A DNA stretch of 64,000 nt. It comes from Rhodospirillales bacterium (lineage in GTDB: Bacteria > Pseudomonadota > Alphaproteobacteria > ATCC43930 > CGMCC-115725). The notes beneath the pieces were generated by a model that was given only the letters and a program-made list of their open reading frames with translations, searched no databases and had not been told where the DNA came from. This document shows, piece by piece, positions 1-8,250 of the stretch (position 1 is its first letter; every line of letters starts with the position of its first letter). The translations under genes and the position numbers were made by a program. Location of the stretch: assembly GCA_947473305.1 (NCBI GenBank), contig CANJCB010000004.1, positions 62,001 through 126,000 on the forward strand, written 5' to 3'.

Positions 1-383
1 CCGCCTTTGCCGGGAACCCCGCGCTGGAAGGGCACGCCGATGAGCTTGCCTTCGAGGTCGTAGCACCAGCGGTGATAGAAGCAGGTGTGGTCCGTCGCAT
101 TGCCGTGAGACTCGCGGCGGACATTCGCCCCGCGATGGACGCAGCGGTTGACGAAGGCGTGGACCTTGCCCTGCATGTCCCGGTTGAACAGCACCGGCGT
201 GTCGCCGAGCCAGGTCGTGCGGAAATCGCCGGGCTTCGGGATCTCGGCCTCAAGACCGACATAGAGCCAGACCGGCCCCCGGAAGATACGCTCCTGCTCC
301 TGCGTATAGACATCCTGGTCGTGATAGAGGGCGAAGGGGACCCGGGAGTAATCCTTGGTCGTCCAGATATCCTTGGTCAGCAT
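1..383 (-). CDS. Aromatic-ring-hydroxylating (Rieske) dioxygenase, alpha subunit, N-terminal part
   Basis: The gene starts at ATG 383, 5 nt after a strong Shine-Dalgarno (GGAGGAAGG), and runs off the left edge, so only about 127 N-terminal residues are visible. Residues 81-104 form a canonical Rieske [2Fe-2S] motif, C81-x-H83-x17-C101-x2-H104. The family uses this cluster to pass electrons to a mononuclear iron that dihydroxylates or demethylates aromatic and related substrates; that iron site would lie outside the window. The gene follows the GntR-type regulator on the same strand with a 34 nt gap, so the two are probably co-transcribed. The substrate cannot be told from this fragment. The family assignment is secure; the choice between ring-hydroxylating and demethylating members is open. 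Confidence 0.9.
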   Translation of the reverse strand, partial: MLTKDIWTTKDYSRVPFALYHDQDVYTQEQERIFRGPVWLYVGLEAEIPKPGDFRTTWLGDTPVLFNRDMQGKVHAFVNRCVHRGANVRRESHGNATDHTCFYHRWCYDLEGKLIGVPFQRGVPGKG

Positions 384-417
384 CGAAACCTTCCTCCGTC
401 CGGCAATACCGGCATCG

Positions 418-1152
418 TCATCCTTCGAGCTCGCGCACCGCGGACAGCGCGAGTTCCGTCGTCAGTTGCAAATGATCGCGCAGCAGGGCGCAAGCCTCCT
501 TGGACTTGCGGGCAACCGCCGCCGCCATGAGACGGCGATGCTCCTCCAGCGAATCGCGCTTGGGATGGGTCCCCTTGGTATAAGCCAGCGCCAGATGCCG
601 GTAGCGTTCGGCCTGGGCATAGAGCACCGCCCGAAAGTCCAGGAGCCGGCGCGAACCGCAGGCCGAGACCAGCACCGTGTGAAACCGCCCGTGGCGCAAC
701 TCACGCTCGTCATTGCCGGCGAGGTCTTCGCTCATCCTCTCCTCGACGCGGAGAAGATATTGGAAGGCCCCCGCAAGCTCGGCTTCCCAGCGGTCATCGC
801 CCCGCTCGATCGCCTTGGCAAGAGCCGCCCCTTCGATGGTGATCCGCAGTTCCGCCAGATCCAGGAAATCCGTGACCGAGATGCCCGTTACCCGCGCCCC
901 CTTGTGGCTTTCGATCTCGATCAGCCCTTCGGACTGGAGCCGGGACATCGCCTCACGCAGGGGGCTCACCCCAACGCCATAGCGCAACCTCAATTCATCG
1001 AAGCGCAGGCGCGCATTGGGCGCGAAATGGCAGCGCAGCAGATCCGAGCGGAGGTGTCGGTAAGTCGTCTCGTTGATCGTGCGGGACGGGCTCTCGTCGT
1101 CGAGCGCAAGGGGTTGTCCCACTGCCTTTGTCACGGTCGGTTGCTCCGTCAA
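418..1152 (-). CDS. GntR family transcriptional regulator, FCD (FadR) subfamily
   Basis: A 244-residue protein with an N-terminal winged helix-turn-helix (about residues 25-95; the recognition region includes the block YGVGVSPLREAMSRL) and an all-helical C-terminal FCD ligand-binding domain (about 105-230). FCD regulators usually bind small carboxylates and repress a neighbouring catabolic operon. Here the downstream gene on the same strand is the Rieske oxygenase, and the Rid protein / family-5 SBP run starts divergently at 1377, so both are plausible targets. The 223 bp gap between the divergent genes contains a perfect TTTTCGAAAA palindrome close to this start. The effector is unknown. Length and domain order are normal for the family. 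Confidence 0.93.
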   Translation of the reverse strand: MTEQPTVTKAVGQPLALDDESPSRTINETTYRHLRSDLLRCHFAPNARLRFDELRLRYGVGVSPLREAMSRLQSEGLIEIESHKGARVTGISVTDFLDLAELRITIEGAALAKAIERGDDRWEAELAGAFQYLLRVEERMSEDLAGNDERELRHGRFHTVLVSACGSRRLLDFRAVLYAQAERYRHLALAYTKGTHPKRDSLEEHRRLMAAAVARKSKEACALLRDHLQLTTELALSAVRELEG

Positions 1153-1174
1153 GAATTTACGAAGATTACCTAGA

Positions 1175-1184
1175 TTTTCGAAAA
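1175..1184. promoter_or_regulatory. Perfect 10-bp palindrome upstream of the GntR regulator
   Basis: TTTTCGAAAA is a perfect palindrome 23 nt upstream of the GntR start codon, inside the divergent gap. A spaced inverted repeat (ACTTA...TAAGT, 1185-1203) lies beside it, and CCTAAGT occurs at 1197-1203 and again at 1321-1327. One of these could be the regulator's operator. This is inference from position only; the typical FadR-family half-sites are not obvious. Confidence 0.3.
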
Positions 1185-1376
1185 CTTACACTCTAGCCTA
1201 AGTGAGCAGGCGCTCTTCCGCCAAGAAAAATCGCGTGCGGCGATCCTTGACGAAGCGTGCAAGCAGCGGCGAGCAATCGGCCAAAGACTGGATCCAATTT
1301 ACTAAACCCCGTTGACGGAACCTAAGTTAGCCGACACTCTCCTGCCAAGGAAAAACGCAAAGCAAAGGGGCATAAG

Positions 1377-1772
1377 GTGGAAACTAAACAGGTCGGCAAT
1401 CCCAAGGAACTCCCGCAGCCAGCCGGCGTCTGGTCCAATGTCGTGGTCTCGAAGCCCGGGCGCATGGTCTTCGTGGCCGGGCTGCTGGCCGTGGACGGGC
1501 AGCGCAACATCGTCGGCCCCGGCGACATCCGGGCTCAGACCCGCCAGGTCTGCGAGAACCTGAAGACGGCCCTCGCCAGCGTCGGCGCAGAGATTTCGGA
1601 CGTGGTGCGGGTCGATGTCTATATCGCTGACATGAAGCATTTCGACGCGATCCACGAGATCCGCCGGCAATATTTCACCAAGGATCCGCCCGCCTCCACC
1701 ATGGTCGAGGTGAGCCGCTTCACCAAGGAAGAGGCCCTGATCGAGATCACGGCGATTGCGGTCATTCCCTGA
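1377..1772 (+). CDS. Rid family (YjgF/YER057c/UK114) protein without the catalytic arginine
   Basis: A 131-residue single-domain Rid protein with a GTG start at 1377, 6 nt after AAAGGGG. RidA-type members are trimers that hydrolyse reactive enamines and imines and need an arginine in the motif P-A-R-S/T. Here the block reads PPASTMVEV, so the arginine position is Ser107. Loss of this Arg is typical of Rid subgroups with no demonstrated imine deaminase activity, so the usual deaminase role should not be assumed. The gene lies 34 nt before a family-5 SBP on the same strand, suggesting a role in the pathway that uses that SBP's ligand. Confidence 0.9.
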   Translation: METKQVGNPKELPQPAGVWSNVVVSKPGRMVFVAGLLAVDGQRNIVGPGDIRAQTRQVCENLKTALASVGAEISDVVRVDVYIADMKHFDAIHEIRRQYFTKDPPASTMVEVSRFTKEEALIEITAIAVIP

Positions 1773-1806
1773 GCGACCCGAACCGGAAATAGGAAGGGCA
1801 CCGGCA

Positions 1807-3369
1807 ATGGCGCGTATCGCAATCTATGCGGCTTTCGGAGTTGCCCTTCTGACGGTGCTCGGAACGGCGCAAGCGCAGGAACCGAGACGCGGCGGGACCG
1901 TGATCACCACGGTCCAGGCCGATCCCAATGTGATCAATCCGGCGATCTCCACCTCGCCGCCGGACGGGATCACCGGCTGCATGGTCTATGAGGCGCTGAC
2001 CAAGGTCGCGGGCGAGCGGATCATCCCGCTGCTGGCCAAGTCCTGGACGGTCTCGCCGGACGGCAAGACCTATAGCTTCAAGCTCAACGAAGCGAATTGG
2101 CAGGACGGCAAGCCCTTCACCTCGGCGGATGTGAAATGGTCGTTGACCGAGGTCAATGCCAAATACACGCCGGCCTTCGCCCCCACGACGGGTCGCCTCC
2201 TCGACGGGATCGACACGCCGGCGCCGGACGAGGTCGTCATCCATCTGAAGCAGCCCTTCGGGCCGCTGCTGCGCACGCTCTCCTGCAACCAGGGCGGCGT
2301 GCTGCTCCCGAGGCATGTCTTCGAAGGCTCCGACATCTTCAAGAATCCGGCGATCCGCGCCCCTATGGGCACCGGCCCCTATAAGCTCGCGGAATGGAAG
2401 CACGGGGATTACCTGAAGCTTATCAGGAACGAGACCTATTGGCAGAAGGGCAAGCCCTATCTCGACGCGGTGATCGTCAAGGTGATCCCCCAGCCCTCGG
2501 CCCGCACCCAGGCGCTTGTGACCGGCGAGACCGATTTCGTCTCCTATTACATCTTCCCGACCAACGATCTGCCCATCGTCCGGAACAATCCGAAATACAC
2601 CCTGACCGAGACCAAGATCCCGCCCAGCCAGAACATGCTGCTGTACAACGTGAAACGGAAGCCGCTCGACGACAAGCGGGTCCGGCATGCGCTCTTCATG
2701 GCGACGGATCGGGATTATCTCGCGAAGACCGTCTGGCTCGGCCTCGGTCCCGCGGCCATCGCCCCTTTCAATTCGAGGCTCACCTGGGCGGCCAATCCCG
2801 ATATCGACTATCGGAAGATGTATCCCTTCGATGCAGGCCGCGCGAACGCGTTGCTCGACGACGCGGGCTTCAAGCGGGATGCCAGCGGTAACCGCTTCAC
2901 CCTCCATATCGTCTTCGCCGCCGACGAGCTCAATTTCGCCGGCGTGGCCGTAGCGCTGAAATCCATGTGGAAGGCCATCGGGGTCGAGGTCGTGGTCGAT
3001 GCCATGGACCGCCAGATCGCGGAAAAGCGCGCCTTCGAGGAAGGCGACTTCGACCTTCATCTCAACAGCTATACCAGCGGCGGCGATCCCGCCATCGGTC
3101 TTGCCCGCATCTTCACCACGAGTTCCATCGGCAAGACCTACGGCAATGCCTCGCGCTATTCCAATCCCGAGGTGGACCGGCTCTTCGTCGAGGCCGAGCA
3201 GGTGGTGGATCAGGCCGACCGGGGCAAGGTCTATCAGAAGATCCAGGCGATCCTGGCCGAGGACCTGCCGGTGCTGACGCTGCGCGAGGGCACAGCCTAT
3301 GACGTTTATACGAGCGCCATCCAGGGTCTCGAAAACGACGCCTATTTCCCGACCTGGGCCGACGCCTAG
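1807..3369 (+). CDS. ABC transporter substrate-binding protein, family 5 (paralogue 1), C-terminus cut by amber codon
   Basis: Periplasmic binding protein of the dipeptide/nickel (SBP_bac_5) family, 520 residues. ATG 1807 follows AGGAAGGG and begins a Sec signal peptide with cleavage expected after residue 23 (AQA|QEP); an in-frame ATG at 1756 lies inside the Rid gene and is rejected. Family blocks are clear: LAKSWTVSPDGKTY, WQDGKPFTSADVKW, YWQKGKPYLD, RKPLDDKRVR and MATDRDYL. Two cysteines (58 and 160) match those of the other orphan paralogues here. The last sense codons give TWADA, then TAG, then LKQ and TAA; paralogues read W at the TAG position, so a Trp-to-amber change removes the last four residues. 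No family-5 permease is nearby. It is most similar by eye to the SBP at 4617. Confidence 0.93.
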   Translation: MARIAIYAAFGVALLTVLGTAQAQEPRRGGTVITTVQADPNVINPAISTSPPDGITGCMVYEALTKVAGERIIPLLAKSWTVSPDGKTYSFKLNEANWQDGKPFTSADVKWSLTEVNAKYTPAFAPTTGRLLDGIDTPAPDEVVIHLKQPFGPLLRTLSCNQGGVLLPRHVFEGSDIFKNPAIRAPMGTGPYKLAEWKHGDYLKLIRNETYWQKGKPYLDAVIVKVIPQPSARTQALVTGETDFVSYYIFPTNDLPIVRNNPKYTLTETKIPPSQNMLLYNVKRKPLDDKRVRHALFMATDRDYLAKTVWLGLGPAAIAPFNSRLTWAANPDIDYRKMYPFDAGRANALLDDAGFKRDASGNRFTLHIVFAADELNFAGVAVALKSMWKAIGVEVVVDAMDRQIAEKRAFEEGDFDLHLNSYTSGGDPAIGLARIFTTSSIGKTYGNASRYSNPEVDRLFVEAEQVVDQADRGKVYQKIQAILAEDLPVLTLREGTAYDVYTSAIQGLENDAYFPTWADA

Positions 3370-3394
3370 CTGAAGCAGTAAGATAGTAGGGTCG

Positions 3395-4561
3395 ATGAGC
3401 GAAGCCGAGGCAAATCTCTCAAACTGGCGGACCACTCCCTTCAATCAATGGGCCTTCCGGAATGTCCCTGAACTCGTGCCTTGTGCCGAGATCGCCGGCG
3501 CGCCGGACAATCCCCTGCCCCTGCCGAGCGACACCCAGAGTTTCCCGGGCTTCAGCATCCAGGCGGAAGACGGCGCATCCCTGTCGCTGCGGGATGTGTT
3601 GAAGGCCACCAATACCGACGGCTTCATGGTCCTGCACCGGGGCCAGGTCGTCTTCCAATATTACGCCAACGGCATGACGGCCCAGACGCCGCATATCCTG
3701 ATGTCCGCCTCCAAGTCGGTCGTCGGCCTCGTCGTCGGGATCCTGGAGGGCGAGGGCAAGATCGACCTCGACGCCGAGGTCGCGGATTACGTGCCGGAAA
3801 TTGCGAACGGCCCCTATCGCGGCGCCACCGTCCGGCATCTTATCGATATGAGGACAGGCATCGTCTTCGATGCCCGGCAGCAGCGCGCCTACGACATCGC
3901 GACCAATTGGTTTCAGCTCCAGCCGGGCGAAGAACCCGGCGATTTCCATTCCTTCTTCGCGAGCCTTGCCCCTTCCGGCGCCGTCCATGGCGGACCCTTC
4001 AACTATGTCTCGGCCAATACGGACTTGTTGGGATGGGTGATCGAGCGGGCGTCGGGCCAGGCTTTCGCCACCTTGGCAAGCACCCTCCTCTGGCGGCCGA
4101 TGGGGGCAGAGAGAGCCGCTCTGATGACCCTCGACCGCAAGGGCGCCCCCCGAACCACGGGCGGCGTCTGCGCGACGGTCCGGGATTTCGCGCGCCTGGG
4201 ACAACTCGTGGCGCGGAACGGAAGACGCGGTTCGCGGCAGATCGTTCCCGAGGCCTGGATCGACGATATGGCGCAAAACGGCGATCGCGAGGCTTGGAAC
4301 AAAGGCGCCTGGACCCAGGGCAGCTACGCCGGGCTCAACATGCATTATCGCAGCGGATGGTGCGTCTTCAACGACGAGCCCAAGACGCTGCATGCGACCG
4401 GCATCCATGGGCAGAACCTCTACGTCGACCGGACGAACGACCTGGTCGTGGCGAAAGTCTCCTCCTGGGCCGACCCCAGCGACTATCCGCGCGCCCGGCT
4501 TGTCCAACGCGCCGTAGCCGAGATCCGACGCTGCCTCCTCGAAGGACAGAGGCAAGCCTGA
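3395..4561 (+). CDS. Serine hydrolase, class C beta-lactamase fold (NylB/6-aminohexanoate-dimer hydrolase-like)
   Basis: A 388-residue hydrolase of the beta-lactamase/transpeptidase-like fold. The S-x-x-K nucleophile motif is SASK, within ILMSASKSVVGL. The YVSAN block supplies the Tyr/Asn element, and GIHGQ near the C-terminus takes the place of the third motif. Overall the layout (MVLHRGQVVFQYYANGM before the active serine) resembles NylB-type esterases/amidases, not true beta-lactamases. No signal peptide is seen, so it is probably cytoplasmic. It lies 25 nt after one family-5 SBP and 55 nt before another, which suggests that the imported compound contains an ester or amide bond that this enzyme cleaves. 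The substrate itself is not identifiable. Confidence 0.88.
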   Translation: MSEAEANLSNWRTTPFNQWAFRNVPELVPCAEIAGAPDNPLPLPSDTQSFPGFSIQAEDGASLSLRDVLKATNTDGFMVLHRGQVVFQYYANGMTAQTPHILMSASKSVVGLVVGILEGEGKIDLDAEVADYVPEIANGPYRGATVRHLIDMRTGIVFDARQQRAYDIATNWFQLQPGEEPGDFHSFFASLAPSGAVHGGPFNYVSANTDLLGWVIERASGQAFATLASTLLWRPMGAERAALMTLDRKGAPRTTGGVCATVRDFARLGQLVARNGRRGSRQIVPEAWIDDMAQNGDREAWNKGAWTQGSYAGLNMHYRSGWCVFNDEPKTLHATGIHGQNLYVDRTNDLVVAKVSSWADPSDYPRARLVQRAVAEIRRCLLEGQRQA

Positions 4562-4616
4562 TAGGATGACTCGCAAAACACGAAATGAAACGACAAAAGG
4601 GAAGAGGGATATCACG

Positions 4617-6203
4617 ATGGGATATTTGAAAATTTCAGCCGCGACGGCGGCGGCGCTGCTGGCGCTTTCTGCCTATTCGCCGGCAGAAGCCCAGACTACG
4701 CCCAAGCGTGGCGGCACGGTGATCGTGGCCATCCCGAGCAACCCGGGTGCCATCAATCCGACGACGACCAGCTCGGTGGCGGATCAGGTCGCAAGCTGTA
4801 CGATCTACGAAGGGCTGGTGAAGATCTCCGGCCAGAAGATTTTCCCGCAGCTCGCCAAATCCTGGTCCATCTCGCCGGACGGCAAGACTTATACCTTCGA
4901 CCTCGTGAAGGCGAATTGGCAGGACGGCAAGCCCTTCACCTCCGAGGATGTGAAATGGGCGCTAACGGAGGTCAATTCCAAGATCACCCCCTCCTTCTCC
5001 GCGGGCGTCGGCCGCATGCTCGAGGGCATCGACGCGCCGGCCCCCGACAAGGTTGTCCTGCGCCTGAAGCAGCCCTTCGGTCCGGTGATCCGGTCCTTGT
5101 CCTGCAACCAGGGCGGCGCGCTTCTGCCCAAGCACATCTTCGAAGGGCAGAGTGTGCTGACCAATCCCGCCACCAAGGAGAAGCCGGTCGGAACCGGGCC
5201 CTTCAAGCTCGCCGAATGGAAACAGGGCGATTTCCAACGCCTCGTCCGCAACGACGACTACTGGCAGCCGGGCAAGCCCTATCTCGATACGATCATCGTG
5301 AAGATCATTCCGCAGTCGACGGCCCGGGTTCAGGCGCTGAAGACCGGGGAGATCGACTTCATCCCCTATTATTTCATCCCTGCCAACGACCTGGCCCAGT
5401 TCCAGAACAACCCGAAATACACCATCGAAGAGACGAAGGTGCAGCCGGCCCAGGCCATGCTGTTCATCAACCTTCGCAAGAAGCCGCTCGACGATAAAAA
5501 GGTCCGGCAGGCGCTGCTGATGGCGACCGATCGCGACTATCTCATCAAGAACGGCTGGCTCGGCATGGGCGCCGCCGGCACCGCCCCCTTCACCAAGAAG
5601 CTCACCTGGGCGGCCGATCCCGATATCGACTACAATAAGATGTATCCCTTCGACTACGCGAAGGCCAATGCGGCGCTGGATGCGGCGGGCTACAAGAAGG
5701 ACGCGAACGGCACTCGCTTCCAGACCCATATCCTCTTCCCCGCCGACGAGACCGACTTCGAGCGGGTCGCGGTAGCGATCAAGTCCATGTGGCGCAACGT
5801 GGGCGTCGATGTGGTGGTCGACGCCTTCGATCGCGCCATCACCGAGAAGCGCGCCTTTATCGACAGCGACTTCGACACGCATATCAACAGCTATACAAGC
5901 TATGGCGATCCGGCGCTGGGCCTCGGCCGCATCTTCCTGACCTCGGCGATCGGCAAGGCTTACAGCAACGCATCGGGCTATTCGAACCCCGAGGTCGACA
6001 GGCTCTTCGCCGAAGCCGAGAAGGGCACCAGCGAGGAGGAACGCGGCAAGATCTATCGTCAGGCGCAGAAGATCCTGGCCGACGATCTACCGGTGTTCAC
6101 GCTGCGCGAGTTCCTGGCCTATGACGTCTATTCGAGCAATATCCAAGGGCTCGACAACGACGCCTATCTGCCCTCCTGGACGGACGCCTGGCTCAAGAAC
6201 TGA
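4617..6203 (+). CDS. ABC transporter substrate-binding protein, family 5 (paralogue 2)
   Basis: A 528-residue exported binding protein. ATG 4617 has GAAGAGGG upstream and opens a signal peptide with cleavage expected after residue 25 (AEA|QTTPKRGG); the upstream in-frame ATG at 4566 would add a charged 17-residue leader and is less likely. Its sequence tracks paralogue 1 closely through the ligand-contact region (YYFIPANDL versus YYIFPTNDL), so these two probably bind related ligands. The C-terminus is the intact version, SWTDAWLKN. The last 11 bp overlap the 3' end of the convergent acyl-CoA synthetase gene. No transmembrane or ATPase partner is encoded in this gene run, so it must use a permease encoded elsewhere. 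Confidence 0.93.
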   Translation: MGYLKISAATAAALLALSAYSPAEAQTTPKRGGTVIVAIPSNPGAINPTTTSSVADQVASCTIYEGLVKISGQKIFPQLAKSWSISPDGKTYTFDLVKANWQDGKPFTSEDVKWALTEVNSKITPSFSAGVGRMLEGIDAPAPDKVVLRLKQPFGPVIRSLSCNQGGALLPKHIFEGQSVLTNPATKEKPVGTGPFKLAEWKQGDFQRLVRNDDYWQPGKPYLDTIIVKIIPQSTARVQALKTGEIDFIPYYFIPANDLAQFQNNPKYTIEETKVQPAQAMLFINLRKKPLDDKKVRQALLMATDRDYLIKNGWLGMGAAGTAPFTKKLTWAADPDIDYNKMYPFDYAKANAALDAAGYKKDANGTRFQTHILFPADETDFERVAVAIKSMWRNVGVDVVVDAFDRAITEKRAFIDSDFDTHINSYTSYGDPALGLGRIFLTSAIGKAYSNASGYSNPEVDRLFAEAEKGTSEEERGKIYRQAQKILADDLPVFTLREFLAYDVYSSNIQGLDNDAYLPSWTDAWLKN

Positions 6204-8250
6204 GCGGCACCAGGAGCGCGTCCACCGCGATAGCGCCCTTAGCCGTCGCAATCACCGGGTTGAGGTCCAAGGACTGAAGCCCGGTGGCGGCGCCCAGGGC
6301 CGCCACGCGTTCGATGGCATCGATCAGCGACGCCCGATCCACAGGCGCGCTGCCACGATAACCCTCCAGCAGCCGCGCCAAGGGGAGTTCCGCCAACATT
6401 TCCGCCGCCTCGCCCTGGCGGAGCGGGACCGGCCGCAGGACGACTTTGTCCATTAGCTCGGTCAGCACGCCGCCAAGTCCCACGGCGATGCAGGTGCCGA
6501 GCCCCGGATCGCTCTGCAGCCCGAGAATCAGCTCGATTCCGCCCGTGACGCAGGTCTGGACCAGGATCGGCGCCTTGACCGCGCCAGCGGCCCGGCAAAC
6601 ATCATCTTCGGTGCTGAGGTTCAGGAAAACCTGACCGCTGTCCGACTTGTGCAGCACGTCCTTGGCGCCGGTTTTGACCACGACCGGGAAGCCGATCTTT
6701 TTTGCTGCCATCACGGCGGCCTCCACCGTAGCCGCTTCTATGGATCGAACTGTCGTCAGCCCGATGCCGGCGAGAAGATCGAGCGCCTCCTGGCCGGCAA
6801 GCGGCTCCGTCAGTGCAGCGATAAGGCCCAGGACGGTCTTGTCGAGGGCTAGCACCGGACCCGGACCCGGGACTGGCTTCGCATAACGGGCTACATTCTC
6901 CAGCGCGTTGAGCCCGGTCTCAATCCCGCCAACCAAGGCAATCCCCTGGGCAGCAAGCCGCTCGGCCACCGCCGGCGCGACATCGTCGTTGGCGGAGAGC
7001 ACGACAACCGGCTTCGTCCCCGCCGCGTGAAGACGCTCCGCCGCGGCGATCATCGTCTCCATGGGCTTCACCACGCCGGTCGGATGACGGTTCGTCTGGA
7101 GCATCAGCATCAGCCCGTCGAGCCCCGGATCCGTCGCCATCGCACCGGCAGCATCGGCCAGGACAATGCCGCCCGTGTCGAAGGGATTATGCGCGACTTT
7201 CGCCCGATAAGGCGGCATCAGGGCGCAGAGCTTCTCCACAGTCACGTCGCTAAAGTCTGGAAATTGGAGACCCGTCGAAGCCGCCGCATCGATCATCAAT
7301 TCGATCTGCCCGCCGGAGGGGCAGAAAGCGCCGATCCGGGGGCCTTGCAACCGGCGGCCCGAAAAGGCGATGCAAGTCTCGACCAACTCGCCGAGCGATT
7401 GGACTCGGGTCACCTTGTGCCGTCGCAAGAGCGCATCGACCATCCGGTCCGGTCCCGCCAAAGCGCCGGTATGGGCGGCAATAGCGGCAGCCGAGGCCGG
7501 GCTGCGGCCGGCTTTCAACACGACGACGGGCTTATCCGCCGCCGCAGCCTTGTCACAGGCGGCAAAGAAGGCCTGGGGCTCGCGGATGGTTTCGAGATAG
7601 GCCGCGATGACGCGGACCCCATCGTCCTCCGCGAAAGCCGCGATGAGCTCCGCGACCGTCACCCCTGCCTCATTGCCGAGCGAGATCGTATAATTGGTCT
7701 GCGTCCCGCGGCGGATCAGGTGGTTGGTGATCCCGGTGCTGACCGAACCGCTATGGGCGATGACCGCGACGCCACCCGGCTTCATCGGCTCGTAGATCTC
7801 GTCCATCCACAGGGCAGCGGGGGCGAGCGTGTTGATGAAGCCCTGGCAATTGGGACCGATCAGCGCCATGCCAGCACGGCGGGCGGGCTCGACGAGCTTT
7901 TCCTCGAGTTCCCGACCCTCTGGTCCCGCATCGGCGAAACCGCCTGTCAGCACCGCGACGCCGCCGACACCCGCAGTGGCGCAGTCTTCTACCGTCTTGA
8001 TCGCCAGATCGCGGCGGACCACGACAATAACCGCATCGGGGACAAGGGGCAGCGTCGGGATCGAGGGATAACACGGCATCCCGTCGATCTCGGGATATTG
8101 CGGATTGACGAGGAAAATCTCGCCACGATAGCCCAGCGTCCTCAGACTTGGCACCATATGGCGGGTCCAGGCCTGGGTGGGGCTCGCACCGACGATCGCC
8201 AGGGATTGCGGCGCCAAGAGACGCCGCAGCGCGTCGGGCTTCAGGCTCAT
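6193..8250 (-). CDS. ADP-forming acyl-CoA synthetase (acetate-CoA ligase family), fused alpha/beta
   Basis: A 685-residue protein with the order CoA-binding Rossmann domain (about 10-130), succinyl-CoA-ligase flavodoxin-like domains (about 150-440) and a C-terminal ATP-grasp domain (about 465-680, with the block GFPVVVKTG). The phospho-accepting histidine motif AHTGAL is present. Such enzymes interconvert an acyl-CoA with the free acid plus ATP, or activate the acid as a CoA ester. The start ATG (8250) overlaps the stop of the upstream Mo-hydroxylase gene by 4 bp, so it is translationally coupled and is the last gene of a seven-gene operon. It probably activates a carboxylic acid made or imported by that operon. 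Its 3' end overlaps the convergent SBP gene by 11 bp. Confidence 0.9.
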   Translation of the reverse strand: MSLKPDALRRLLAPQSLAIVGASPTQAWTRHMVPSLRTLGYRGEIFLVNPQYPEIDGMPCYPSIPTLPLVPDAVIVVVRRDLAIKTVEDCATAGVGGVAVLTGGFADAGPEGRELEEKLVEPARRAGMALIGPNCQGFINTLAPAALWMDEIYEPMKPGGVAVIAHSGSVSTGITNHLIRRGTQTNYTISLGNEAGVTVAELIAAFAEDDGVRVIAAYLETIREPQAFFAACDKAAAADKPVVVLKAGRSPASAAAIAAHTGALAGPDRMVDALLRRHKVTRVQSLGELVETCIAFSGRRLQGPRIGAFCPSGGQIELMIDAAASTGLQFPDFSDVTVEKLCALMPPYRAKVAHNPFDTGGIVLADAAGAMATDPGLDGLMLMLQTNRHPTGVVKPMETMIAAAERLHAAGTKPVVVLSANDDVAPAVAERLAAQGIALVGGIETGLNALENVARYAKPVPGPGPVLALDKTVLGLIAALTEPLAGQEALDLLAGIGLTTVRSIEAATVEAAVMAAKKIGFPVVVKTGAKDVLHKSDSGQVFLNLSTEDDVCRAAGAVKAPILVQTCVTGGIELILGLQSDPGLGTCIAVGLGGVLTELMDKVVLRPVPLRQGEAAEMLAELPLARLLEGYRGSAPVDRASLIDAIERVAALGAATGLQSLDLNPVIATAKGAIAVDALLVPLSS

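Noticed and set aside
3367-3369. Pyrrolysine at the TAG of the first SBP
   Set aside because: The paralogues have Trp there, and a single G-to-A change explains the TAG; nothing else suggests pyrrolysine use.
1762-3444. 560-codon minus-strand frame opposite the first SBP
   Set aside because: Antisense shadow; similar low-complexity frames lie opposite most SBP genes in the window.
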